A stretch of 64,000 nucleotides of DNA from Pseudovirgaria hyperparasitica. Taxonomy: Eukaryota; Ascomycota; Dothideomycetes; Acrospermales; Acrospermaceae. The notes below the pieces were generated by a model. It had not been told where the DNA came from. It did no database searches and worked only from the letters and a program-made list of their open reading frames with translations. The translations under genes and the position numbers were made by a program. Numbering within the stretch: the stretch's first letter is position 1; the number at the start of each line of letters is the position of its first letter. The stretch is from positions 2,934,804-2,998,803 of the forward strand of contig NW_022985549.1 in the NCBI RefSeq assembly GCF_010093815.1. Direction: 5' to 3'. Shown in pieces: positions 44,335 through 56,484 of this stretch.

Positions 44335-45331
44335 TGGAGAACGACGATAGCTGAACTGCTAAGGTATGACGGTCAAAAAGTTCCATCGAGATGGGTATTC
44401 AGTCACCCAGCTTAGCGTGAAAATCCATATTACTAAGCAGAATCTTCCCTCAAAGTAATAATTTTTGTTGCCAACAATCATTTTCTTCTCTCCACGGCTT
44501 TTTCCTTATCACCAAGTGCTTCAATCGCGCGTCGGTATATTGGTCATTCATACGAGCCAAGATGTAACTGAGCAGACTTTTTCGCTAGCTGTACCTTCAC
44601 CAACCTCAAGGCGTACCGTTAGATAGATCCTGCTCACATTCTCTAGTCTCACTCCACGCTCAATGGCTTGACTGTTACACTTCCGGTGAAGTTCAGGCGG
44701 AGTCGTCCGAGGAGCCATCATACCTATCACTGCCGTTGCGCTAGGTGTTACTTCCTGCTGTCTGTCCGTCAAATCCTATTTGGTGAAGCTCTCCTTGTAG
44801 CAGTATTTGGTGACTTCCAAAGGCCTGATCCGTATCGAAGGACACCATGAACAGTACGCATTCAGACAGACCTGCAGTCTTCTTGGTTGCCTACGCCTGC
44901 TCACATGCAGATGGCTCAAGCCAGAGCTGGAAAGCAGGCGCGTGAAACCGTACCGTATGGAATTACATCAAGTTGTAACGGTACCGTTTCACCGCGCACA
45001 TTTGTAGCGAGAACATAAGTGGAACGACGAGATGAGGTAGCAAACACGTAGACGGTCCCAAACTCCAAAAGCCATTCCTGGTGTCAATTACTTGCTTTAT
45101 CAACAGGAACAAACAAAAGTAGTGGAAAATCACTTATATACCACCTAATACCTATACTTTTGCAGGCTTCATGACGCCAAGCCTGATCTTTACCCCAGCT
45201 CCCGTCTTCATAAGTTCATGACTAGGGCTGCAGCTGCAGCTGCATCTCGTGTTAACGCTGGTTTCTTGCAGGCGTGAAGGTGCCTTTGCGCCTTTGCACC
45301 TCGACAGACTCTCTCCCAGCAGTTGTCCGCC
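44335..45331. other. Divergent promoter region, mL46 / RING protein
   Basis: About 1 kb between divergent start codons. No gene recognised; a TATATA sequence lies near 45134 on the RING gene side. Confidence 0.4.
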
Positions 45332-48305
45332 ATGGCGACTGGCCTGTTGGACTTGGAAAATGAATTGTCGTGTTCCGTGAGTCTCTCTCATCGTCACCCC
45401 ACTCCCGGCATCTAAGCAGGGTTCTTTCGCCGGAGGTCTCGCACAACGCCGCCTTGTACATGAAGTACTTGCTATTTCGTCACAGCGTATATACATATAT
45501 ATTACGAAACTCGGGGACTGACGGCGATTGCCCTAGATCTGTACCGATATCCTCTATCATCCGCTCACTCTGCTTGACTGCCTACACACTTTCTGTGGAG
45601 CATGTTTAAAAGAGTGGTTCGCCTTGCAGCGCTCTCAAAGTCCTGTAGCCTCAAACCCGTTTACCTGCCCATCATGTCGAGCACCAATACGAGGTACCAA
45701 GCACAATGCCACGGTCAATACTCTCCTGGAGATGTACTCCCAGGCAAATCCAGAGAAAGGAAAGACGCCGCGTGAGAAGGAAGATCTAGACAAAATTTAT
45801 AAGCCTGGCGATGAAGTACTCCCAAAACCAAGGAGGAGAAGAGATGAAGGAGAGGATGAGGACAGGCGACTTTTGGAGGAGGTAAGGGGATTAAGTCTGA
45901 GAGAAGTAGGCGTCTCTTCGAATAGCGTACAAGACCCCCGATCTAGTGATAGGCGCAGAAGAGAGCGAAGCAGGGACACTAGAGACAGAGAAGGTCGTTC
46001 ACGCAGACCACACGACGTCGGTAGGATTGGTCATGAGAGTCTGTCGAGGGATGCAAACACACCTGTACGGCAAGTAGAGCACCAATCAAGCCTCCGTTCG
46101 CTTCTCTCAGTGTCTGAGATCGATTCGAGAGAGATCGAGGAAGAGATTATGCGTCAAATAGTTGAAGAGGGCCTGCTTGATGGTATCGATCTGTCAAACA
46201 TTGACGTTTCGCAAGAGGATGAAATTAGTGAGAGAATCGCGCAAGCCTACAGAAGGAGGCTAGAGGACAGACGGCGAGAACGACATCGCCAGCGGACTGT
46301 GACAGAGAGCCAAGCCAGGAGCTCAGAAATTGCGACCTCTTCTAGGACCGAAGAAGACCAAGTGACAAACAGAAGACAACGTGATCGAACGGAGCTGCCA
46401 GGGGGAGCTTCTCGCACGGGGCCACCAGTATCAAGGCCACATCTTTTCGAGGCTGCAAATCAGCCCTCTGGACACCGTCGTCACCGACGGTCGTCAAGCC
46501 AAGATAGCAGTGTTAGGCCCTCGTCAAGACAGCGGTCGACGATGGGGCTACCTGCAAGCAATAACAATGCCGCCGCTCGTTCTGCCACTGACCTATCTGA
46601 GCGACCATCGTCGTCGCGAGCGACTAATGGACAGAGACCCAGAAGACTATCACACAATGACAGGAGCGCGACCGAACCAGACCGCCAGGCTATTAGAGAT
46701 CAGTGGAGAAACATAGGAGCAATCAGCGCTGTCGCCTCTAATCCCACGTCTACTCCAGCCTCACCTCAGAGAGCCGCGCTTCCAGTACCGTTGAGCCCGC
46801 AGGTGCAAAGTCCATCTATTGAAAGAACCAATGTGACTCCACCAACATCGAGACGTAACACAGACATAATGTCGACACGAGCTTCCAGGCCTGCAGAAAT
46901 TAGGCCGAGTCCACGTGTTGGAACAGAGCCGGATCCACTTCCGTCTCCCAGAATAGGGGCGAGCGTCACTGTTCCGCCACGTTCTACTAATTCTTCCCCT
47001 CAGACATGTCCCACGATGTATGCAGAACCGAACATTACTTGCAACCGGTGCGGCAAAGGCCATATAGAGTACGAACTACACTATAGTTGTCAGCTATGTG
47101 GAGGCGGCCATTACAACCTTTGTCTTCGCTGTTACAGATTAGGCCGAGGCTGTCTTCATTGGTACGGCTTCGGATACATTGCGAAGCATCGATACGAGCG
47201 ACAGGCACCTCCAGCGGGCTACCCTCCAGGTCATGAGCAGCCGCATGTATTGATAGGCCATCGGTACAAGCGGCTTGGTTCTGAGGCCACCCGAGTGTCG
47301 ACTTCGGGCGACACGCGGCAGATCATGACGAACGAAGACCCAGCGAAACGCCTGGAAGCAGGAGTCTTCTGCAGTATATGCCAAGCATTCGCCAACACAT
47401 GTTATTGGAAATGTGATATCTGCAACGAGGGCGAATGGGGCTTCTGCAACGCCTGCGTCAATCAAAGCAATCACTGTACTCATCCTCTCCTCCCTCTCAC
47501 CCATAAATCCACAACAACTTCAAGAGCTCCTCCTAACGACCTATCTCCAACATCTCCAACATCTCCAACACGCCCCTTATCCCCCAAAATTATCCCCAAA
47601 TCCGCCTCCATTGTTCGTGGCCCCGCCACAGCCCTGTTCCCCCTCGCGAACACCCTTTTCCACCCTCTCACCTTCACCACAAAGTGCAACATCTGCTCCT
47701 ACCCAATCCCGCCCTCCCACACCCGCTACCATTGCTCACGCTGCAATGGCGGTAATTTCGACATCTGCACTTCTTGCTATCATGCCCTCGTCAGCTCCTC
47801 CAACATCGCACCCGAGAACGGCCACCAGGGTTGGCGCCGCTGCCCATCTGGTCACCGCATGGTGATAATCGGCTTCGAAGACCGTAATGGTGGACAGCGG
47901 CGAATCGTCGAGAAAGACCTGGTCGGCGGGCTAGCGCTGAAGGATGAGGATGGCGATGACAGTCAGGCGGTACGCACGAGTGGGAGAAACGCGAATGTGA
48001 GCGTGACGCCGAATTGGAGCTGGCGAGACACGGATGGGAGTGTGAAGAAGAGTCGCACGGCGCATGCGGATATAAACGTGCCCGGGACCGGCGTTGCCGG
48101 AATGAGGTTTCCGCCGGATGGGGGCATGGGCTTGAGAGTGCTTGCCCTGTGGGGTTATTATCCGCAGGAGGGGGTGAAGGATGAGCTGATGTTTCCAAAG
48201 AATGCGGAGATCAGGGAGGCGGAGGACATTAACACAGATTGGTTCTGGGGTGTGTATGCGGGCAAGACTGGGTTGTTTCCGGGCGGGTATGGGAGGATAT
48301 TGTAG
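45332..48305 (+). CDS. RING-type E3 ubiquitin ligase-like protein with ZZ-type zinc fingers and SH3 domain
   Basis: Two exons, 45332-45376 and 45537-48305, with a 160-nt intron, the longest seen here; product 937 residues. Exon 1 ends in ...LSCS and exon 2 starts ICTD, which together complete a C3HC4 RING: Cys14, 17, 30, His32, Cys35, 38, 59, 62. A helical segment (NATVNTLLEMYSQANPEKGK) typical of this fungal family follows, then about 350 disordered residues rich in Arg and Ser. The C-terminal third has three Cys-rich units of ZZ type (CNRCGKGHIEYELHYSC..., CSICQAFANTCYWKC..., CNICSYPIPPSHTRYHC...), and an SH3-like end (MRVLALWGYYPQ...ELMFPKNAEI...WFWGVYAGKTGLFPGGY). The RING suggests ubiquitin transfer; ZZ and SH3 suggest partner binding. 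Substrate unknown. C-ending codons dominate 47460-47900 and give way to G/T-ending ones after about 47930. Confidence 0.88.
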
Positions 48306-49063
48306 ATGATCTATAAGAATATCGCCCTTAAGAGGCTGTCATATGAACATACGGCCTTTTCGAGTCGAGAAGGCAATCTTCGAGACCACTGCTATATCGC
48401 CGTTAAGAAATCATGCAAAGCAAAAGTAGGACAATGACTCATGTGGTACCGATATTTACGACGCAATCGAGCCCATATTACACATACATACTCAAACCCT
48501 GACACTTACAATTCCATCACACTACGTTATATTTTGCACACAAAACTCCCAACTTATCCAATCCCACAGCTTCAGATCCTCGGTTTACTTTACTTTTCCC
48601 GGACACGTTATTCCCAATCGCCTTGGCCGTAGGATGGCAGGATATAACTGATGTTCAGGTGGAGTGAAGGCCACATAAAAAATCCAGTTAAGGGGTTTGA
48701 AGTATAGGTGACCTACTGCCCCTATCTCCAAGTCAAGGACTGTTAGAATTGAGAGAGTAACCTGTCAAGCCACAACGCTAAAGTCTCAAGTCGATGTACC
48801 AAATATAAGTTATAGTAATGCTAAGGAGCAATATATACCAAATATCCGTAACATCATCTCTAAGCTTAGAAATCAGCCACCACCGCTCCGTTAATGACAC
48901 CTAGTAACACTGAACAGAACCCAAATTTATACCTATGTACCAGCCACAATCTATGTTTGGTTAAGCAAAAGACAGCTTATCCCCTACCTTTCGACGTAGT
49001 TAGTATAGATACAGAATAGTTTCTGGTGTAGCTGATCCATTTTCTCGGTGCATATTTGTGTTT
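48306..49063. other. Convergent spacer, RING protein / CCCH protein
   Basis: 758 bases. AT-rich between about 48780 and 49020, no coding content recognised. Confidence 0.45.
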
Positions 49064-49850
49064 CTACCATCCATTATTAGCATTCTCCCATACATCTTGA
49101 TGCTTACACTTACCAATCGTCCGCGGGAACTTTCCAAGCTCACTACGAGTACTTTTGAGTTCATGCATACTCTGATGAGAAGTAAATAAGTTGTCCCTGT
49201 GAATATGACATGGACGAGCTGAGGTCCTGGTGAGGTAGCTAACCTGAGCTAGTATTTGTTGGATCTCATTTTTCCGATGCCGCAGCTCCAGTTCCATTCG
49301 TCTCTTTTCTTGTTGTATCTCCCTCCCCTGATCAATTATCTTCTTTCTGCCTGTCTGGACGTCTTGTTCGCGCTGCGCGACGGCTCGTTCACGCTGGTCG
49401 AGACTGAGCGATGCGTCGGCGTTTTTCCCAGCGACAACAGTCCCTGTAATGACTATCAGCTTTGTCTTTGATCAACACATACTCATCACTATCTACCAGA
49501 ACTCTACGATAGCATAGATAACGTGCAGTGTGTGAGAAGGAGGGTATATCACACATACCGTCAGCCTGCTTGATGGGACACTTGCCGGGATTGCCGGTGT
49601 GATAGTGAGCATACCAACATTCTTCGTCCGACTTGCCGCAGCCACCATGGTCCCAGTAGAAGCACGATACTGGGTGGCTGAAGTCTTTGGGTTTCCTCTG
49701 GGCGTGGTCTCGGTCGCGGTTGCTGAGGAATGAATCTTGCCTGCTGATCTGGTTCGTTGAAGGGGTCGTGGCTCGCTGGTGAAAGCTATGGTCCTGGTAT
49801 CTTCCATGGTTGGAACTGGATGAAGATATCTTTGGAGCGTGTCGGGTCAT
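49064..49850 (-). CDS. CCCH zinc-finger protein with C-terminal coiled coil
   Basis: Proposed exons 49850-49559, 49443-49244, 49171-49064; introns of 115 and 72 nt; product 199 residues. The first exon codes for a Ser/Arg-rich, disordered start and a zinc finger of pattern C-x7-C-x6-C-x3-H (Cys63, 71, 78, His82; CFYWDHGGCGKSDEECWYAH). After ICPIK-type sequence the second exon reads TVVAGKNADASLSLDQRERAVAQREQ and on, a charged heptad-like coiled coil. The third exon (SMHELKSTRSELGKF) is short. CCCH fingers of this type bind RNA or DNA. The exon 1 to exon 2 join is well supported by the coiled-coil frame; the third exon is less certain, as another acceptor at the same intron would end the protein earlier. 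Confidence 0.7.
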
Positions 49851-52253
49851 GGTACTATATCTGAACAGAGATAGATGGTATGTGATGTAGTGCGATAAGC
49901 TCAAACAGGAATAAGGGGTTCGTATGGAAGATCAAAAAGACGCTGATTGAAAATGTTCAAAAGGATATGGTATAGTAGATGAGTTAATAGCATGTTATAT
50001 ATCTGAAAGCCTTGGCTTGTGCATTTGAGGCCCTTATTAATGCCTCCCAAAATTAACGACTCTAAAACAAGACAAGCGAAGCTGATACTACCACGTAAGA
50101 GTGTAGAGAACGGGCCCAGATGAGATCATCGCGAACTACCAGCAGAGGGAAAGAACAACACGGCATTCTCCCGTGCCACAGTACTGATCTATAGAATGTA
50201 CAAAATCACGACTAACTTGACCTTCAGAGAGCCCATAAACCATGTGGAAAAATCCTTATAACGAGCCGAGCCTAATCCCAGCCATGGAAAGGGTCAGTAC
50301 ATCCGTTGTGGATACCATGCCGATGAAAGAACAATCTGGAAGACTGACAGATCGAACTCAACCTACATCTTCTAAGAACAGACTGACCTGGACGTTTCCA
50401 TCAAGATTGCCAGAAGGCACATGAGAGCAAGTGACTTAGAATATGAATAAACACAAATGATCTGACAAAAAGACTACGTAGACCAATCCTATGCTCTAAG
50501 TGGAAGCCATACCATAAACATGGGAGTGAAGTCGGCAGGAATAGAACCTGCCGCCGAGAAGAGCCTGGCAGGATTACGGTACAAACGGCCGTCAGAACTC
50601 AAACCTTTCGTATCGTGTACTATCAATGCCGCGAAGGGTGGGTGCTCTTTGACCTGTGTGATATGGAGAATATGGCTCTCTGGCTATATTTAGGTTCTTG
50701 TACCCACGTACAACCCAGTCTGTGTTTGATAGTTTTCCTGATCGAGACCAGACTGTGTGTCCAGTTTATCTTGTCAGTTTCTGTCAAGGATCTGGTCCTG
50801 GAAAGATTGGGGAAGCTGAATGTTGCCAGACTTCAAAGACAGACGCATTTCGATCCCCAAGTCAGTCGCAGACACGTCTAGTCAAGCGAGAATTCGAGCG
50901 TGAGAAAGTAGAATCCATTGCATTACATTGACATGGAAGGGAAGGCAAGAAGTGTCTCTGAAGAAGACGGATAGTCACCGAAGTGTGAGACTAGACGGAT
51001 GGTAGCATATGTTTGCTTTTGAGAGCACCGCTAGTGGAAACGTGCCAAGCCTTATGAATCAGGACAAGCGTCCGATGGCTGGTGTTCGCCTTTTTGGCCT
51101 CAATATGAATATATAACACCTGCTGTGTCACAAGTCCGCTGATCTCCCTGTACACTCCAATTTCGTCACCAATCCATTCCCAACCGCATGTCTCGTCACT
51201 ATCATGAACGTATCGGCAGTGCAGCTTCAATCTGTTCCGTTACCTGGCTCGGTAATAATTACTTTCCAAACCCGGCTGTTTCAAACGAACCCCGCCGGGA
51301 AAAAGGCTGGGCTGACAGAACATGCAAGCCTTCAAATGGGTTCCCTCTGGTGCCATACATAACGCCTTGGCTAGTCGACGCAATCAGGCAAATCCGCGTA
51401 TTCCGACCGGTTAGATTGACCCGCCTCTCTCACTGGGCCACCAAACCCTTGTCTTGACAATCTCTTGACAAGTAGCATACTGGCATGGCCGCATGAGAGG
51501 CACGCCGTAAGCAAACGTCTTACCCCTCGGACGAATCATCGCTGGAACAGTTTCCAACCAGAACCCGGCAAAAGAGCTGGGGAATGAGATGGTGAGTATA
51601 ACACGTCCTGGACACGAGACGAACCCTATGCCGGACTTGTAAGCACGGGATCGGGTCAAAGGAGGTCCTGAAACGACTTGCACCAGCTGAATACCTTGTG
51701 GTTATCGTCTGGTTGTCGTCTGAAGCGGTATAGATTCTCTAGAATCCCGCCCTACCGATTGCCTGGGATGTCGGTGCATGGTAGGGCGATCATGGCCATG
51801 AAACTGCTCTACTGTCTACCAGCCTAGAGTCTTTTGGGGATTGTGTCATGTTATATGCAGCATTGATGCTGTGATCCAGCTTCGCTCTCCCGTGTTGCAC
51901 ATCTATGGCCCGCGCTAGAAGTCATATATCTACGACTAGACGCATCTGTGCAGGGTTCTCCAAGATTCCCTCCGTTCTCAATTTGTTCCAACAACACACA
52001 TTTCCTATTATTGGTCCTCTTGCACACTAATTCAGTCAGCTCGGGTCTTAGAGCATTAACCCTCCGCATTACGCGTGGCTCAACTGCTACATGATCACTC
52101 TGATCAGCTATCCTGGCCAACTAAATAGATTGCAGCTCACTTACGCCACTGTGTGATACAGAAGGGAGCTTACGACTTGGTGCTACAAGTACGTGCTGCA
52201 AAAATCGTTTAGTACCCAGACATTTTTGACACCTCTGACCACACATTGACAAT
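49851..52253. other. Gene-free divergent region
   Basis: 2.4 kb between divergent CCCH and amidase genes. Open frames below 90 codons only, without recognised content. A short inverted repeat (CGGCAGG/CCTGCCG) near 50533-50551 recalls a tRNA T-arm but no cloverleaf surrounds it. Confidence 0.4.
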
Positions 52254-54171
52254 ATGTCCAGCAAGAGAGTCACCATGCCAGTGGCAGGATTTGACCCAAT
52301 GCTGATGACAGCCTCGGAACTACAGAAACTCCTTGAGGCACGCATTTTAAGAAGTGTTGAAATTGTGGATACCTACCTGGCTCAGATCGAAGCGCACAAC
52401 CGCAGGGGCCGACAGCTCCGAGCTTTGATATCGGTCGCTCCTAAACACCACCTATTGGCGATTGCGCAGTATCTGGACAATGAGAGGAACGAGGGCAGGA
52501 TCCGTGGCCCTTTACATGGTATTCCAATTGTAGTCAAGGATAATATAATGACCGATCCTCGTCTCGGCATGGATACTACTGTCGGTTCCTACGCCTTCGT
52601 AGGTGGACGTCCGAAAAAGAATGCTACTGTCGTGGAAAGACTTATTCGAAAAGGAATGATCATCATAGGAAAGGCCAACCTCACAGAGTTCTGTGGTCTA
52701 AAAACACCACAGATGCCCCCAGGCTGGTCAGCTGTGGGAGGTCAATGTCAATCGCCATATGTCTCACGCCATATCGCCAAGGGAAAGCTAAAATGGGAAC
52801 TTTCCGCGCCTGGAGGCTCCTCTACTGGCTCCGCAGTGAGCGTTGCGGCCGGATTTAGCACTCTAGCAGTGGGAACCGACACTATAGGCTCTTTGATTAC
52901 ACCAGCGAATCGAGCATCTCTTTATGCCATGAAGCCAACACCCGGAAAGGTCCCAATGGATGGTATATTTTCTCTTAGCGGTACCTTTGATAGTCCAGGG
53001 GGCATGGCTAAGTCTGCGACGGATCTTGTCAATCTCATGAACACTCTCGTGGCTCCAACTGAATGTGAGGTCGGGTCTCCTGCAGCTGGAACATGCTACA
53101 AGATCAAAGAAGGCTGGGAGGGCCTCCATATTGGCTTCGCAGCGCCATCAATATGGAAGATGTGGCTGAAATCAAAACGCATAAATGCTGATGCAGAGAG
53201 ATATATGGTCCGTACCTCCACAATCACAGTGACAGGTGTGATCATCACCTAATACCATAGCAGAGACAACGATACGAAAGCATAATCGCCACCCTCCATG
53301 AAGTCCACGCCTCCTTATCCTACCCAATCGAGCTTCCTCTCCCGGGCAGCCTCAGTCTCGACGGCCGTAACTCCTTCGAGCCCATCGTTTGTAAGTTCTA
53401 CTCTCTCCCTCACATCCCTCCCCGTCACCTTACCAAGCCTGGCCCCCAGACCACGAATTCAAGGCCCGCCTCAACGACTTCCTCGCCTCCTTCACAACCA
53501 CAAAAGTCCACTCTCTCGCCGAGATCATCAACTTCAACCTCGAACACCCCGAACTCACCCTCCCGCCCTCCTCCCCAAACCAAGACGACCTGCACGCCGC
53601 CCTCGAATCCACCCTCACCCAAGCCGACCTCGCCCAAGCCCGCGCAAACCTCAAATCCCTCGGTGGCGCCGCCGCCCTGGACAAGCTCTTCTCCTCGCTA
53701 GCCGTCGACATCATCGCCGCCCCAGGCGACAGCGCCCTCTGCAGCCTCGCCGCCGCCGCAGGCTACCCCATGGCCGTCGTGCCCCTCGGCGCGCTCAAGC
53801 TCAACGGCCAGCCCTTTGGCATCGCCCTCTGCGCACGCGCCCACGAGGAGGCCAAACTCGTACACTTCATGACGGCGTACGAGAGCACGTTTCCGGGCCG
53901 GCCGTTGCCGCTGCAGCTGGACAGCGTGCCAATGCTACGTGACGACAAGGAAATGTTACCGGATAAGCCGATTGTGGATCTGATCTTGCACGAGTGGGAT
54001 ACAAGGCGGTTTAATTGTAGCGCGGATGCGTTGGCGGATTGGCTGAATAGGAGGTGGCGGAAGAGCGGGTATATGCTCAGTCCTGAGACAGTGTGTGAGG
54101 TGTTGAGGGGGAATGGGAGGGTTGCGTTTAGAGGGTTGGGAGATCAGGAGGAGGGCGCTTTTGCGAGGTAA
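52254..54171 (+). CDS. Amidase signature enzyme
   Basis: Three exons: 52254-53207, 53261-53390, 53450-54171; introns of 53 and 59 nt; product 601 residues. Amidase-signature residues are visible: Lys95 in PIVVKDNI, the Ser-rich GGSSTGSAVSVAAG with the cis-Ser near 189, and the nucleophile Ser213 in GTDTIGS. The spacing Ser189-Ser213 matches the family. The usual GG before the nucleophilic Ser is IG here. The enzyme would hydrolyse an amide; substrate cannot be told, and such fungal proteins are often annotated glutamyl-tRNA amidotransferase-like or secondary-metabolism amidases. About 100 residues after the fold (from about 520, DDKEMLPDKPIVDLILHEWD) form an extra C-terminal part. No signal peptide. 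Exon 1 has mixed codons, exon 3 starts nearly all C-ending, then turns G/T-ending near 53880. Confidence 0.88.
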
Positions 54172-54894
54172 GGAGGTCTGACTGGACGGTGAGGTTGAGA
54201 GGGTAAAGGGGGAAAGGTCACGGGCATTTGACATCGCACGAGGATTGTATGGACTGTATCTCAGCTCGTCGATACATTTGTGGAAGACTAGACTCTGATA
54301 CACTCATATATCTCGCTTGGATTCGTGTTGCTTTCATATCCATGACTCGAAGTTCCAATTTCCAAGAGTGAAAAGCATTGTGCAAGGTAGAGCGAGATTG
54401 CACGCATAATCTACCATAATCTTGTTGAACAGCCACGTTTGGGCAAAGGTGGATCAATTGCAAGGGAATGACGAATGACCATTAGCATCTTACCAAGCGT
54501 CCGAACAGCTCATGGAGCCAGCTCTTGGCATGTCCATGATAGCAAAGGTCTTCACTTACGTCGAATACCTGAACGAAGTTGAGATTCTCATGACCCTACG
54601 ACTTTGATCAAGTTAAAGAGCCATTATACGAGATGTGAAGGGTCCCGCCCTCCCATTCACCCTGCAGCCAGATCTGCAGTCCCCTACATACGTACACACA
54701 AATAATCTGTTCCAAACCCACGCAGGGTATACTCCCTGCTATACAACCCAATGCAAGCAATCCAGACACTAGGCAAACCCCCCGCAGGGATACTCTCCGC
54801 CGCTAGAAATGCAATGGCCGTATCGCCCAACAAACAGCCAAAGCCACGCAGTATCAAAACAGTAGGGTAAATAAAAGCCCGATTTGCAATGCCG
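54172..54894. other. Convergent spacer, amidase / IWR1
   Basis: 723 bases, 3' flanks of both genes; no gene recognised. Confidence 0.5.
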
Positions 54895-55968
54895 TTAGAT
54901 CCACTTCTCCCTCCAACTTTCTTCCTCGCCTTCAAAATCGCTGCCGTAGCCCCACTCCTCTTCGTTTTCGTCATCCTCGCTTCCGGCGTCACTCCCCTTC
55001 TTCTTCTTTGCCCAGTACTGGTATGCGCCCTCGCCCATCTCGTCGTCCTCGCTGAGCTCATCGTCTGGATAGTCCGCTCCGTGCCAGCCCTCTGCATTCT
55101 CGTCTTCTTCGTCGCTGGCAAATTCCTCGTCGCTACTTGGCATGTCCGCCTCCAGGTAGCTCTCCCACAGCTCCTCCTCGCTCTTCGATATTATGAGATA
55201 GCCAGCATCTGAGGGAATTGGAGTATCAGCTGGCGCAGCGTGTCGAACGTACGTCTCAATGACGTACTCGGAGGAATCGTCCACGTCCATGGCATCCTCT
55301 GAAGTGGTTGGGTTCTTGTGGGGCTCTGGATCCGCTAGAGAAGGGATTCGAATAGGGACGGGTTGAGGGCTGCTTGGTGCTTTGCGCGTGCGGTGTTTTG
55401 GGATTATGGGTTGGTATTTGAGAGGTCGTGGGCTAGGCGTGGGTGTCGTCAGCTTTGACGCGGCCGTAGAGGCTTCAGTTGCTATAACTTGGTCTGCCAT
55501 GGCTTGTAGCGCGGCAACGGTAGCATCTGAGGGTGTAGTAGAGGATCTGGAACTGAGGCTTGCTATTGATGGGGTCTTCTGTATGCGCATATTTGGGCGC
55601 TTGAGTGGAGTGGAGGTTGCAGGTATGGTAACGCCGTCCTGTGTCGTAGTGATGGTAGGAATACCGCTTTGCTCTGATGTATTTGAGGCATCGTTGGGGA
55701 TTTCGATGAATGTTGCCAGGTCATCTCCAGCACGGCGTCTTTTGCGTGAGGTGGCTACGGTAGGGCGTGTGAGGTGGAATTGACGTGGTCCTGGCAGGAC
55801 AACGGGTTTGATCTCCGTTTGCGAGTTTTGAGGATCTGCCAGGCGCTTAAAGACGTAAGGAACAGCTCTTGGTCGCTTGAAAGCTCTTTCCGGGTCGTAG
55901 TACAGTGCGTCCGGAGCTAGTTGGTCGCGCTTGCGCTTGATATAGATCTTTTGAGGCGCAGCGTCCAT
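54895..55968 (-). CDS. iwr1: RNA polymerase II nuclear import factor IWR1
   Basis: Single exon, 357 residues. The N-terminus (KIYIKRKRDQLAPDALYYDPERAFKRPR, shown here as its two halves KIYIKRKR and PDALYY) is basic and carries the nuclear import signal of Iwr1. The middle is Ser/Thr/Pro-rich. The C-terminal Iwr1 domain is clear: YLIISKSEEELWESYLEAD, then acidic DEEFASDEEDENAEGWHGADYPDDE, and a Trp/Glu-rich end. Iwr1 binds assembled Pol II in the cytoplasm between the two largest subunits and guides it into the nucleus through importin alpha. Length and composition are as expected. Confidence 0.92.
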   Translation of the reverse strand: MDAAPQKIYIKRKRDQLAPDALYYDPERAFKRPRAVPYVFKRLADPQNSQTEIKPVVLPGPRQFHLTRPTVATSRKRRRAGDDLATFIEIPNDASNTSEQSGIPTITTTQDGVTIPATSTPLKRPNMRIQKTPSIASLSSRSSTTPSDATVAALQAMADQVIATEASTAASKLTTPTPSPRPLKYQPIIPKHRTRKAPSSPQPVPIRIPSLADPEPHKNPTTSEDAMDVDDSSEYVIETYVRHAAPADTPIPSDAGYLIISKSEEELWESYLEADMPSSDEEFASDEEDENAEGWHGADYPDDELSEDDEMGEGAYQYWAKKKKGSDAGSEDDENEEEWGYGSDFEGEEESWREKWI

Positions 55969-56484
55969 GGTAGAGTGTTTGGAGATTAGAGGTTATAGTG
56001 TTGTATGTGTATGTGTTATTGTGGTGTGGTGTGGTGGGAAAGATGTTCGAGAGTCAAAGTTTGAGGTGCTGGCGATGTTGTTTTGTTGACGAACAATGCT
56101 CAAACTTGCGCTAGTCATTCCCGCGCCAGTCCATTGATTATTTGATAGTGTTGTGGGCTAATGTAGAACTAACCTAATTTTGAATGTATATTCCATAGTC
56201 TACACCCTTCCACATAGCAAAGTCGTCTTTATCCTCACCTCTAGTCTGCTTGCCAAAAGAATACGAATCTAAGAACCAGAATATACTCAGATAGTTCCAA
56301 CTTTTTGATAGCTCGATCTTATCCATATCTAGTAGTCAGTCAAACCACGTAATTCATAATCAGTGCTGCAAACTGCATTCTATAAGCACATAAAGCGCAT
56401 TACTATTCTCTATTACATACGCAGTTCATGTAGTTCAAGACTCAAAAACTCCACTGTAAATGCACGAATCCCACGCCATAGCAT
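55969..56484. other. IWR1 promoter and transporter 3' flank
   Basis: 516 bases with a short GTGGTGT repeat near 56020 just upstream of IWR1; no gene recognised. Confidence 0.5.

Noticed and set aside
50515-50625. tRNA-like element on the minus strand
   Set aside because: A GGCAGG/CCTGCC hairpin with a 7-base loop resembles a T-arm, but the loop is not TTCRANY and no D-arm or anticodon arm could be drawn.
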